A stretch of 23,228 nt of DNA from B4-G1 sp964393895 (GCA_964393895.1 CAYMWP010000068.1:1-23228); one strand, 5' to 3'. Shown: positions 7,055 to 14,725, numbered from the stretch's first letter. Notes: generated by a model from the letters alone, not told the origin. Numbers and translations: made by a program.

Positions 7055-8389
7055 GGGCTTGTCCATCGCGCCGATGGCGCCGAAGGAGGGGCGGGCAATT
7101 CCCTGAAAGTCAATGAGCGCCCAAGGAGCGTTAGGGTCTTCTGGCCCATATCCCAACTGGGAAAAGTTCAGATTCCACAGGAACGCCAGGCGGACGAAAC
7201 CCCACTCGCGCATCAACTGAAATGCCTCCACGTCCCACTGGGCCTGTTCGGCCAGCGTGTTGTCCAGCGCAAACTCCATCTTCGGCGGGTAGCCGCCGAA
7301 TCCCTCAGCCGTGGCCCAGCCGAACTCGGTGATGCAGAGCGGCTTGTCTCCGCCAGCGGCCACTATACGATCGTGGTAACCCCAGAGGGTGGATTTGAAA
7401 GAGTGATCGTGACTGGGATCATCAAATGGACCGCGGAACGTCGCGGTCTCGTCGTTGTATCCTTCGTCCCACGCCACGTTAGGAGGCACATTGATCCCAT
7501 TGTGGTGCGCCCCCACGCAATCACAGTGGGCGAGCAGGCCAGCCGCTATCAACTGATCAAAGTACACAAAATCATCCACTATTACTGGGCGGCCGGTAGG
7601 TTGACAATTCGGGAATGAGACTTGGCAATTGAAGCCCACAGGCGAAAGCGCGCCGCTGATGACGATGATGTTGGGGTCGCGGCTCTTGATGGCCTGGTAA
7701 GCAAGTTTCAGCATCTCGACGTACCGCCCCGCATTGATCCCCTCGGCGGTATCCCACTCCCGGTCCAGGTTCTGTTCGTTCCAGACCTCGATGGCGTGGA
7801 TGCGGCCGCGGTAGCGATCCACCACGAGACCCAAAAAATTGGCATAGTCGGCCAGGTTGTCCGGGGGGGCGCCCTCGGGGTTTTCGTCCACATAGCTGGT
7901 GTGGGTCCAGTCGGGCGCGTCCACCACGCTCAGCATGACTTTGATGCCACGCTGGTTGGCCGATTCGACGATCAAGTCGTACATGCCCCACTCTAGCTGG
8001 CCGGGTTGGCGCTCGACATCCTCCCAGCGCATCTGCTGCTTGAGCCAGCCCAGGCCCAGGCTTTCGACCTGCCCCACCATATAGTCCACCAGGTCGGTGC
8101 TTCCTCCTGTGCCGTGAATGGCGATGCCGTAGCCAAAGGCTTCTTCCATCGGCGGGACGGTGGGAAACTCGGTGACGGTGGTGGGAGTGGGTTGAACGGC
8201 AACCGCGCCCACGGTAGGGGCAGCATCCTCACCAGTGGGCGTCACCTCTGCCTCTGGCTGGCTTTTACCACCGTCGGAGCCGACCCACCCATACCAGGTG
8301 CAGAACCCGCCGACGACGACGAGAACGAGCCAGGCGGCGATAGCGACGTAGAGCCGTTTGCCGCTCAGTCCTCGGTTTCCATAACTCAT
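7052..8389 (-). CDS. Membrane-anchored clan GH-A glycosidase-like protein (paralogue)
   Basis: This 445-residue protein has a short cytoplasmic start, one membrane helix (about 14-34), an acidic Pro/Thr linker to about residue 82, and a GH-A-type TIM barrel. The probable acid/base is E205 in EVWNEQN and the probable nucleophile is E355 in CITEFGW. It shares the WLKQQ..W.DVE and WNE.NL.REW blocks with the next gene, and WNE.N..REW with the 1196-residue protein upstream, so the three barrels look like local duplicates. The ATG at 8389 is preferred over GTG at 8392 because the AAGGAGGT ribosome site is then correctly spaced. It has its own promoter (8473-8501) and a leader that can hide the ribosome site. 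Substrate is unknown. Confidence 0.87.
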   Translation of the reverse strand: MSYGNRGLSGKRLYVAIAAWLVLVVVGGFCTWYGWVGSDGGKSQPEAEVTPTGEDAAPTVGAVAVQPTPTTVTEFPTVPPMEEAFGYGIAIHGTGGSTDLVDYMVGQVESLGLGWLKQQMRWEDVERQPGQLEWGMYDLIVESANQRGIKVMLSVVDAPDWTHTSYVDENPEGAPPDNLADYANFLGLVVDRYRGRIHAIEVWNEQNLDREWDTAEGINAGRYVEMLKLAYQAIKSRDPNIIVISGALSPVGFNCQVSFPNCQPTGRPVIVDDFVYFDQLIAAGLLAHCDCVGAHHNGINVPPNVAWDEGYNDETATFRGPFDDPSHDHSFKSTLWGYHDRIVAAGGDKPLCITEFGWATAEGFGGYPPKMEFALDNTLAEQAQWDVEAFQLMREWGFVRLAFLWNLNFSQLGYGPEDPNAPWALIDFQGIARPSFGAIGAMDKP

Positions 8390-8394
8390 CACGA

Positions 8395-8432
8395 CCTCCT
8401 TACGGGCAAGGAGGCTCGGCCACAGCCGAGCC
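8395..8432 (-). promoter_or_regulatory. Leader hairpins that can sequester the ribosome site
   Basis: Reading the minus strand, a perfect 8-bp stem (GGCTCGGC-TGTG-GCCGAGCC, 8413-8432) is followed by CCTCCTT-GCCCGT-AAGGAGG (8395-8414), whose 3' arm is the Shine-Dalgarno sequence of the gene starting at 8389. The two stems share two bases, so full formation of one weakens the other. This could tune translation; no ligand-binding fold is recognised. Confidence 0.6.
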
Positions 8433-8472
8433 CCCCCTATTCTCTCAGGGTCTAAGGCCTACATAGCCGTCA

Positions 8473-8501
8473 AGTATAACATAGCCAGCGACCCCAGTCA
8501 A
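8473..8501 (-). promoter_or_regulatory. Sigma-70-type promoter
   Basis: On the minus strand TTGACT (8496-8501) and TATACT (8473-8478) are separated by 17 bp. The expected start near 8466 leaves a leader of about 77 bases to the ATG at 8389. It should drive the run of six genes down to the hemolysin III gene. It sits only a few bases past the stop of the 1196-residue gene. Confidence 0.75.
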
Positions 8502-8507
8502 CACACT

Positions 8508-11500
8508 TCAGCGCGTCCCCAGCAGGTTGTGTAGCGAGTCGCAGGCCGGGCACCCTCCCCCGGGACGAATGATGGCGTACCCATCCTGCGGATCGTAGCC
8601 GTAACGCGCAAAGTCAATGTTCCAGACAATGATGCAGCGCACCATCCCTGTATTGACGCTCAATTGTACGGCCTCCGCCAGCCAGGCCGCCTGCTGGGCA
8701 TTGTTCGTGCCCCGCGCCCAGCCAAAAGCATCTGAGAACGTCGGGACGCCCTCCTGCGAGGCGTAGCCCATCTCGGTGTAGAACAGCTTGCGCGCTCCGC
8801 CGAACGTGCTGTAGTATAGCTCCGTCTGAGGCAAAAAGAACCAGGAATGGTGCGTGTCGCCGGGGTTGGCCGGATGGCCGATCCGCGCCGAAGGTGACGT
8901 GGCTCCCGAATTGTGATGCGCGCCGATATAGTCCATACAGTTGACTGCTCCGGCGTCGCGCAGCCCGGCCATCCACGGCGCGTCGTCGCAGCCGTTGGGG
9001 CCACAGCCACCGAAATATCCGGTCGGGGCCGGGGCCGCGCTTATGACGGCGGTGCCGGCATTTGCAGCCTTGATGGCGTTGTAGGAAGCGCACAGCAAGT
9101 TGGTGTACGCCTGCGGGCTGATGTGGCCGATGGCCCACTCGCGATCAATGTTGGGTTCGTTCCACACTTCGATAGCGTCGGCCCCGGCCGCTGCCAGCCC
9201 GGCCACCCAGTTGGCAAAGTTCTGCTCAAAGCCAGCCTGAGTGACCATGTTGGGCGAGCCCAGGGCGCTCAATTGAATCTTGAACCCCTGGGCATGTGAG
9301 GCCGCGACCAGCCCGGAGACATCCTGCCCGTAGTGTACCTGGACTTTGGACCAGTTCATACCGGCATAGTGCATCTTGTCGGCGTAGGGGAAGGCGGTAT
9401 CGCGGACGTGCCCGCCCAACTCGAACGAGCCGCCGCTGACCGGCACGACGACCGCAGGAGGCGGGGTCGTCACCTCGCCGGCCTGGATCACCACCGAGAG
9501 GTTGCCGCCAAAGAACCCCTGCGCCGTCTGCATACGCCAGATGCCGCTGTAGCGGCCGGCGTCGGCGGGGGCTACCATGTCCACGCTGACCTCTGTCTCG
9601 GCGCCGGGCTCCAGCGCGCCCACCGCGACGCTTTCCGGCGCGCCCATCTGCGAACCTTCGGAGAAAGCCAGCACGGTGTCCTCCGGCCAGTCACAGGTCC
9701 CGACGTTGCGCACGCGCCAGGTTTTGACGAATCCCTCCCCATTGTCCAGTTGCGTGTTGTCGGGGATGGTCACGTCGGCCACGTAGCTGGCGCCGAAACA
9801 CTCGTCCGACGCTGCGCCCACAGCGGCGGCAGGCTCAGAGACGGCTATGGCCTCCGCCGCCGTGATCACTTCCGTCACCTCGGGCGCGCCCACGTTGACC
9901 GTCACAGAGCCATGGTCGAACCCGGCGATGGCTGCGCCGACGGTATAGGTGCCGGTCGGCACCAGCACCGTCCAGACATAATCCGGCTCGGTCAAGGGCG
10001 CGGCCCGTTGACTTATTCCCGCCTCCGCGCTAGAGATCGTCCAGACAACCTCCATCTCCTGGCCCGCCGGAGGCGCAGACCCATTCCGATAGGCCATCAC
10101 TGCTTCCAAGCTGCCGGAGGCGTTGCCGGCAGCGAGCACGTCGCTCACGGCGACCCCACCCAGGCAGTAACGACGCGCCCAGTTCAGCTTGAGGGTCAGG
10201 TTGGAGGGGGTGCCCAGCCATACAGAGTTAATCTCCCCATCGGCGGCCTCGTACTCCAGGCGGTAGGTGCCGCCGTTCTCCTGGGGCGTGATGCTCAACA
10301 AGTGGCCCGCAAAGCCAAATGTCACCTGGCTGCCGGGTTCCACGTGGGCAACATCCTCGATAGCTGTCGCGTTTCCGAAAGGAGCCAATGCCTGTCCCAA
10401 CGAGATGTGTTCGATCCCCCCCCTGCCCAGTTCCGCGCTGAGAGAGGAGATCAGCATACACAATTTGTGACGCGATACCTGGGCCGTGGCCCAATTGAGC
10501 AAACGCTGCGCCTCACCCATCTCGGCGTAGGCGGCGGGGTCGTCGGGGAACGGCGCTTTGACCGCATCGGCAACGGAGCCGATGGCGGCCCAATCGTAGC
10601 CGCCGCTATCCCACCCTCCATTGGTGGGCGCGGCGGCCTCGACGACGACGGTCAGCCGCAATCCCTCGGCGTGAAGGGCGTCGGCCAACGCGCCGATAAA
10701 GTCGCTGTACTCGTCCCGCTCTTCGGGTGTGACGCCCCGATAGTCCACGTCCACCCCGGCAAAGCCTCTCTCCGTACAAAACTGCACGATGCTGGCAATG
10801 TGGGCCTCTCGAGTCTCGGGCACCGTCAGCAGATCGGAAAGCAGTTCCCGGTTAATGGCCGCGCCAGGAGCCCAGTTGCGCAAGGTGGGCAGCACGGCGT
10901 AGGCGTCTCCCTCGACCGGTTGCAGCAAGCTATCTGGGTCGCCGACGAAACCGCCGTCCGTGCCCAGCAGCATACCAACGGGGTTGACCTCGTCGAGCAG
11001 GCCGGCGGCGGACGCCAGGCTGTCGTTAGCTTCCAGGTACGTTGACACGGTCCGCGTGATCGCTCCAACCTGAACGACGACCAGGTTAGCGGGTACGTCG
11101 GTCACGTGGGCGCTGATGTGCTCGTGCTCGGCCATCTCGGTGTAGAGTTCGCTACCCACCCATTCCCAGGATTCGCCGCTCCAGGTATAGAGATCGAGCG
11201 TTTCCCAGGGCTCGGCGTCGTTGGGCATCACCACGTCAATCGTCACCGGCTGACCGGGGTTGCCGCGCGTCCGAATTTGATAGAGCGGGCTCTTGACCTG
11301 GAGATAGGAGGGCAGAGCAGCCACCGCTTCCTTGGACACAAAGCCAGCGTCGCCCATCAAAAAGACCTGGCGTGGCGCCGCGTCCAACCGCACGCGCAAT
11401 TTGCCCTCGAAAGTCTCGGGATCCACACTCAAGGTCAGCCCATCGTCGTGCGAGATGGTGTTGTTTTCGGCGTTGAGGGTGGTATAACCGGCCAAGCCCA

Positions 11501-12098
11501 CCCTCTGCAAAAGCGAGATGGGAGGCAGGATCAGGGCCACGATGATCAATACAGCGATCGCGCCGTAGGCCCAGGCTCCGCCGCCGGGTTGTCCACGCAC
11601 GTGGGCCAGGGTGGCCCGGAGACGCTGACCGAAGGAGGGCACCTCGTCCGGCGCTTCTCTCGCCGGCGCAGGCCGGGCGGCGATGTCAGGTTCTGGCTCT
11701 GTCGCCGCTTTCTCCACTGCGGCCTCGGGCTGCTCAATTGTAACGGGAGCCACCGACTCTGGCAATTCCTCCTCCAAAACCTCTTCCGCTCTGGCGTCTT
11801 CTGCCAGCAGGGTGGCCGCCAGCGCGGCCTCCTCTTCCAAGGCCCTGGCGACTCGCGGCGCTCTGGCTTGCCCAATCTCAGACGGCAAGCTGAATCCGTG
11901 TTCCACCAACTGTCTTTTGAGATCAGCCAGTGATTTGGGACCAAAGCCCTTGATGTCGGTCAGGGCTTTATCCCCCCCCTCCTCGAGAGCGGCCAGCGCG
12001 CCACCTACGGTGCTGATGCCTGCACCGGTCAGGGCCTTTTGGGCACGGGCGCCAAGTCCCAGCTCTGCGATAGAGAGAGCAAAAGTTACGTCTTGCAT
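8508..12098 (-). CDS. Membrane chimera: alpha-CTD-like domain, GH18-like, NBR1 Ig-like and GH-A barrel
   Basis: This 1196-residue protein reads as follows. Residues 1-74 are a helix-hairpin-helix domain resembling the C-terminal domain of RNA polymerase alpha (GLGARAQKALTGAGISTVG, FGPKSLADLK). Residues 75-165 are an acidic, Ala/Pro-rich linker. A membrane helix spans about 177-196, after a basic stretch, so the N-terminus should be cytoplasmic. A beta-rich region spans about 205-345. Residues about 350-675 form a GH18-like barrel in which the catalytic motif reads AGVDVDYR; the Glu is replaced by R454. Residues about 765-875 are an NBR1-type Ig-like domain (FVKTWRVRNVGTCDW). Residues about 890-1196 are a GH-A barrel with E981 (VWNEPN) and E1109 (FYTEMGY). 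The ATG at 12098 has GAGG seven bases upstream. The function may be surface glycan binding, hydrolysis or sensing. Confidence 0.85.
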   Translation of the reverse strand: MQDVTFALSIAELGLGARAQKALTGAGISTVGGALAALEEGGDKALTDIKGFGPKSLADLKRQLVEHGFSLPSEIGQARAPRVARALEEEAALAATLLAEDARAEEVLEEELPESVAPVTIEQPEAAVEKAATEPEPDIAARPAPAREAPDEVPSFGQRLRATLAHVRGQPGGGAWAYGAIAVLIIVALILPPISLLQRVGLAGYTTLNAENNTISHDDGLTLSVDPETFEGKLRVRLDAAPRQVFLMGDAGFVSKEAVAALPSYLQVKSPLYQIRTRGNPGQPVTIDVVMPNDAEPWETLDLYTWSGESWEWVGSELYTEMAEHEHISAHVTDVPANLVVVQVGAITRTVSTYLEANDSLASAAGLLDEVNPVGMLLGTDGGFVGDPDSLLQPVEGDAYAVLPTLRNWAPGAAINRELLSDLLTVPETREAHIASIVQFCTERGFAGVDVDYRGVTPEERDEYSDFIGALADALHAEGLRLTVVVEAAAPTNGGWDSGGYDWAAIGSVADAVKAPFPDDPAAYAEMGEAQRLLNWATAQVSRHKLCMLISSLSAELGRGGIEHISLGQALAPFGNATAIEDVAHVEPGSQVTFGFAGHLLSITPQENGGTYRLEYEAADGEINSVWLGTPSNLTLKLNWARRYCLGGVAVSDVLAAGNASGSLEAVMAYRNGSAPPAGQEMEVVWTISSAEAGISQRAAPLTEPDYVWTVLVPTGTYTVGAAIAGFDHGSVTVNVGAPEVTEVITAAEAIAVSEPAAAVGAASDECFGASYVADVTIPDNTQLDNGEGFVKTWRVRNVGTCDWPEDTVLAFSEGSQMGAPESVAVGALEPGAETEVSVDMVAPADAGRYSGIWRMQTAQGFFGGNLSVVIQAGEVTTPPPAVVVPVSGGSFELGGHVRDTAFPYADKMHYAGMNWSKVQVHYGQDVSGLVAASHAQGFKIQLSALGSPNMVTQAGFEQNFANWVAGLAAAGADAIEVWNEPNIDREWAIGHISPQAYTNLLCASYNAIKAANAGTAVISAAPAPTGYFGGCGPNGCDDAPWMAGLRDAGAVNCMDYIGAHHNSGATSPSARIGHPANPGDTHHSWFFLPQTELYYSTFGGARKLFYTEMGYASQEGVPTFSDAFGWARGTNNAQQAAWLAEAVQLSVNTGMVRCIIVWNIDFARYGYDPQDGYAIIRPGGGCPACDSLHNLLGTR

Positions 12099-12209
12099 AA
12101 GGTTACCTCGTGTGTGATACCCATTCTTTTGATAGTCAGCGTTAATCTGCGGGTGGAGCTGCCTAATCAGCGTCCTGGTTCCGAAAATCGTAATCTTCCA
12201 GTATCCAGT

Positions 12210-12237
12210 ACTCTAAACTCTGGGGGGAAGAAGTCAA
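12210..12237 (-). promoter_or_regulatory. Probable promoter of the 1196-residue chimera gene
   Basis: TTGACT (12232-12237) and TAGAGT (12210-12215) on the minus strand are 16 bp apart. Transcription would begin near 12203, leaving about 105 bases of leader. The intrinsic terminator at 12248-12272 lies just upstream and would insulate it from the previous unit. Confidence 0.5.
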
Positions 12238-12245
12238 TCGGAAGC

Positions 12246-12319
12246 ATAAAAACGGCGGCGCTCAGCCGCCGTATAACACGCAGCGCCCTCTCCAGGCCCC
12301 TCCCCTACCCGAAAAAGCG
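12246..12319 (-). ncRNA. Candidate short RNA of about 75 nt
   Basis: A promoter-like pair (12326-12354) is followed by about 45 bases and then an intrinsic terminator, with no start codon carrying a ribosome site between them. The predicted transcript would be G-rich and end in the GGCGGC/GCCGCC hairpin. It may instead be only the tail of the aminotransferase mRNA. It matches no RNA family I recognise. Confidence 0.3.
12248..12272 (-). terminator. Intrinsic terminator
   Basis: On the minus strand ACGGCGGC-TGAGC-GCCGCCGT forms a perfect 8-bp GC-rich stem with a 5-base loop, followed by a short U run (TTTT after the stem). It lies about 210 bp after the aminotransferase stop and upstream of the promoter for the 1196-residue gene. 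Confidence 0.75.
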
Positions 12320-12325
12320 ACGCTT

Positions 12326-12354
12326 ATTCTAGCACAGGGCGGGGCTTTTGGCAA
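12326..12354 (-). promoter_or_regulatory. Promoter-like pair in the aminotransferase downstream spacer
   Basis: On the minus strand TTGCCA (12349-12354) and TAGAAT (12326-12331) are 17 bp apart, each one base from consensus. The spacer around it (12273-12481) shows no gene. Confidence 0.5.
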
Positions 12355-12481
12355 ACGTCGAGATCGCGAGCGTATCACGCTGGGGGCCGGGCATCCGAGC
12401 ATTTACGAGACCTGGAGATTCAGCCACGCTCAAATCAACGAGTACACACGCCCAAAATCGCGGGGTATAGTTCATCAGGAC

Positions 12482-13606
12482 TCACCCCTGCAACTCGACG
12501 ATCAACTCGTGAATCCGGTTCAGCCCTGCCCGCAGATAGTCGGGCGGCAGGCCGTAACTGATGCGCAGGTGATGGTCCACGCCAAAGTGGTCCCCCGCAG
12601 CGATGAGCACGCCCTTCTCGTGGATCAGCCGCCTTACCAGATCGGTCGAGTTGATGTCGAGGTGGTAACGGGCGAAGGAGATGGCCGCCGCCTGAGGCGG
12701 AACCAGCGAGAAGGCGCCCTCGTGACTCTCTAGCCAGCCATCCAGAACGGGAAAGCCCCGGCGGATGTAATCGCGCGTGCGCTGGATCAGGCGTGGCCGC
12801 ACCTCGGGGGAAAGAGCGATGGTCGCCAGCTTGTTGGAGAGCATCGTCGCGCTGATGGTGACGTATTCGTGGCGCGCCCAGATCTCGTCCGCCGTGTCTG
12901 CCGGCGCGACCACCCAGCCCAACCGCAGCCCCGGCAGGCCATAGGCCTTGCTCATACTGCCCATCGCCAGGGCCTTGTCGTACCGACCCCAGAATGAGGG
13001 GGTTTGCGTATCGGTCAGCCGCTCCGCACCGCTATAGACCTCGTCGGCCAGGAGCCAGGCCCCGACTCGCTCGGCGGCTGCCACGACACCGTCCATTTCT
13101 GTTGCCGTGAGGATGTGGCCGGTGGGGTTATTGGGGTTACATACGGCGATCAGCTTTGTCTGAGCCGAAACCATCTCGTTCAACTCGTCCAGGTCGAGGC
13201 CCCAGCCCAGCTCTTCTCTGAGATGGAAGCACTTGACCCGCAGCCCCAAGTTGTGGCCCAGTCCCCAAATCTGCATATAGTTGGGCAGCATCACCACCAT
13301 CTCGTCCCCTGGGGCCAGAAGCGTCTGGAGGGCGATAAAGTTCGCCTCGATGCACCCGACGGTGACCAGGACGTTGTCGGGCGTCGCGCCGGGGTAGAGG
13401 GCGGCGATGCGCTCCCGCAGTTCGATTGTGCCGTTGGCCTGCGGATAGTTCAACTCGGTGGCCAGCAGTCTCTCTATTTCCGCTGGATCATCCACCAGTT
13501 CGCGGATGGTGACGGGATGGACGCCGCTCTCCGAAAGATTGTACTCGACGACGTTTTCCCACTTGGACATGATGCGTTCCAGTTCAAAGGGTCGAAACTT
13601 GGTCAT
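12482..13606 (-). CDS. PLP-dependent aminotransferase, class I/II fold
   Basis: This 374-residue fold-type I enzyme transfers an amino group through pyridoxal phosphate in the cytoplasm. It shows NPNNPTG (157-163), LADEVYSG with D188 contacting the cofactor ring nitrogen, and SMSKAYGLPGLRLGW, where K220 forms the Schiff base. Near the C-terminus LRISYG supplies the carboxylate-binding Arg. The frame is open 39 codons upstream, but the ATG at 13606 has an excellent AGGAGG site and lies downstream of the mapped promoter. The substrate is not readable. A link to the iorAB aryl-pyruvate pathway is possible, but the genes are 10 kb apart. It is monocistronic by the look of the terminator. Confidence 0.9.
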   Translation of the reverse strand: MTKFRPFELERIMSKWENVVEYNLSESGVHPVTIRELVDDPAEIERLLATELNYPQANGTIELRERIAALYPGATPDNVLVTVGCIEANFIALQTLLAPGDEMVVMLPNYMQIWGLGHNLGLRVKCFHLREELGWGLDLDELNEMVSAQTKLIAVCNPNNPTGHILTATEMDGVVAAAERVGAWLLADEVYSGAERLTDTQTPSFWGRYDKALAMGSMSKAYGLPGLRLGWVVAPADTADEIWARHEYVTISATMLSNKLATIALSPEVRPRLIQRTRDYIRRGFPVLDGWLESHEGAFSLVPPQAAAISFARYHLDINSTDLVRRLIHEKGVLIAAGDHFGVDHHLRISYGLPPDYLRAGLNRIHELIVELQG

Positions 13607-13658
13607 ATTGTTCCTCCTATGCTGCTCTTGCGCGAGATAATGAGAGGGTACTTTCCAC

Positions 13659-13686
13659 AGTATAGTGCATTTCGCACAAAGGTCAA
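13659..13686 (-). promoter_or_regulatory. Promoter of the aminotransferase gene
   Basis: On the minus strand TTGACC (13681-13686) and TATACT (13659-13664) are 16 bp apart. The spacer holds a small dyad, GTGC-N5-GCAC (13665-13677), that could be an operator. The leader would be about 45 bases. Confidence 0.7.
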
Positions 13687-13689
13687 TTT

Positions 13690-13779
13690 GTATCCTCTCA
13701 ATAACCTGGGGTTTGAAAGGCAAGAAACCAGGTTTTTTTGAAAAACCTGGTTTCTTTCCCCGAACTATTGAGATGATAC
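13690..13779. repeat. Nested palindromic element between divergent promoters
   Basis: The inner part is a perfect 16-bp stem with a 3-base loop (13722-13737 against 13741-13756, AAGAAACCAGG...). The outer arms, 13690-13711 and 13758-13779, are 22 bp long and pair at 17 positions. A half copy of the outer arm is at 2638-2659. The element fills the space between two divergent -35 boxes. It looks like a miniature, non-coding dispersed palindrome. Confidence 0.85.
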
Positions 13780-13788
13780 GTCAATTTC

Positions 13789-13817
13789 TTGACTTCTCCA
13801 CAGGTTTGGGCTAAACT
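13789..13817 (+). promoter_or_regulatory. Promoter of the LiaF-like gene
   Basis: TTGACT (13789-13794) and TAAACT (13812-13817) are separated by 17 bp. The predicted start near 13824 gives a leader of about 70 bases to the ATG at 13893. Confidence 0.6.
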
Positions 13818-13892
13818 CAAGGATGCAACTCGTGAACAAGGGGTGCGTATTATTGGATAGTCGCGCATTTCCATTTGTGAAAGGAGGCTATT

Positions 13893-14387
13893 ATGAGGCG
13901 CAGATCGAGTTTGGGCTTTGGACTGATATTGGTGTTGGTCGGGGTGTGGCTTCTGGTAGGTCAGTGGATGCCGTGGTTGCTGCCCCAGTTCTCTTGGCCG
14001 TGGACTATCATCGGCGTGGGGGCCTTGCTGCTGTTGCTCGGGCTGCTGACCGGAACTCGTGGATTGGCTGTGCCAGCCTGCATCGTCGGCGGCATAGGCG
14101 GGTTGCTATACTGGCAGAACACGACCGGGAACTGGGAAAGCTGGGCCTACGCCTGGGCGCTGATCCCCGGCTTCGTCGGGGTGGGGATCGTCCTGGCGGG
14201 ATTGCTCGGCGGAGAGGTCCGCAAGGGGATGAGTGAGGGCAGCGGGCTGATTCTGATCAGCTTGGTGCTGTTCGCGATCTTTGGATCGTTCTTTGGCGCG
14301 CTGGGCATGGTGGGCAGTTACTGGCCGGTGTTGTTGATCCTGCTAGGACTGTTGCTGTTGGGGCGAGGGCTGTTCCGCTCTCGCTGA
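13893..14387 (+). CDS. Small polytopic membrane protein, LiaI/LiaF-like
   Basis: This 164-residue protein is mostly hydrophobic, with about six membrane segments (near 8-29, 37-54, 60-73, 88-107, 117-134 and 140-159). The pattern of a basic start, GLILVLVGVWLL and repeated WP.IIG.G.LLLL/WPVLLILLGLLLL segments is that of the LiaI-LiaF-like transmembrane region found in envelope-stress and membrane-organising proteins. The cytoplasmic LiaF C-terminal domain is absent. The start is supported by AAAGGAGG five bases ahead of the ATG. It appears monocistronic, with repeats downstream. The exact role cannot be deduced. Confidence 0.82.
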   Translation: MRRRSSLGFGLILVLVGVWLLVGQWMPWLLPQFSWPWTIIGVGALLLLLGLLTGTRGLAVPACIVGGIGGLLYWQNTTGNWESWAYAWALIPGFVGVGIVLAGLLGGEVRKGMSEGSGLILISLVLFAIFGSFFGALGMVGSYWPVLLILLGLLLLGRGLFRSR

Positions 14388-14518
14388 TCAATGGGCGCGC
14401 TTGAAGCCTGATGTATCTGGGGCGTAAGCGTTCAGGCATACCTATTTTGGAGAACCAAGAAGGGCACAAAGGGCACCAAGAAAGTGCCAAGTTCTGCGAC
14501 TGTTTTTGGTTTTTTCCT

Positions 14519-14572
14519 GTTACTACTCAGGTCAAGACCTCCGAGGTCTGCGACAGGCATTCTGCCCACTGC
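14519..14572. repeat. Dispersed repeat, copy B (inverted relative to 1-54)
   Basis: All 54 bases are identical to the reverse complement of 1-54. The palindromic core is at 14535-14549. The match ends sharply at 14519, while the other end cannot be followed because copy A begins at the window edge. Confidence 0.93.
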
Positions 14573-14680
14573 GACCGTCGAAAAAGGCCGGGATTTCACG
14601 CCTGAACGGGTTTTGCAAGACCTCGGAGGTCTGAGCGCGTGCCAGGCTGAGTAGTTACTTTTTCCTTTGTGTACTTTGTG

Positions 14681-14725
14681 GTAAAACAGGCTTTCCCTTG
14701 AACAGTTACTCTACCGCTGTTTTAC
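14681..14725. promoter_or_regulatory. 9-bp inverted repeat upstream of nrtR
   Basis: GTAAAACAG (14681-14689) and CTGTTTTAC (14717-14725) are perfect inverted arms separated by 27 bp, ending 41 bp before the nrtR start. They could be a regulatory site for nrtR or a remnant of the surrounding repeats. The half-sites do not match the dyad in front of nadE. Confidence 0.35.

Noticed and set aside
9333..11045. 570-codon plus-strand open frame opposite the chimera gene
   Set aside because: The minus-strand gene has recognisable domains throughout this stretch. The plus-strand product looks like random His/Arg/Gly-rich sequence.
5828..12098. Polysaccharide utilisation locus
   Set aside because: Three glycosidase-like genes are adjacent, but there is no transporter, SusC/D pair or dedicated regulator besides the speculative alpha-CTD domain.
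13690..13779. CRISPR-like or phage attachment repeat
   Set aside because: There is one nested palindrome only, without regular spacers, cas genes, a tRNA or an integrase.
13823..14236. Plus-strand frame overlapping the LiaF-like gene
   Set aside because: It is out of frame with the well-supported membrane protein and lacks a ribosome site.
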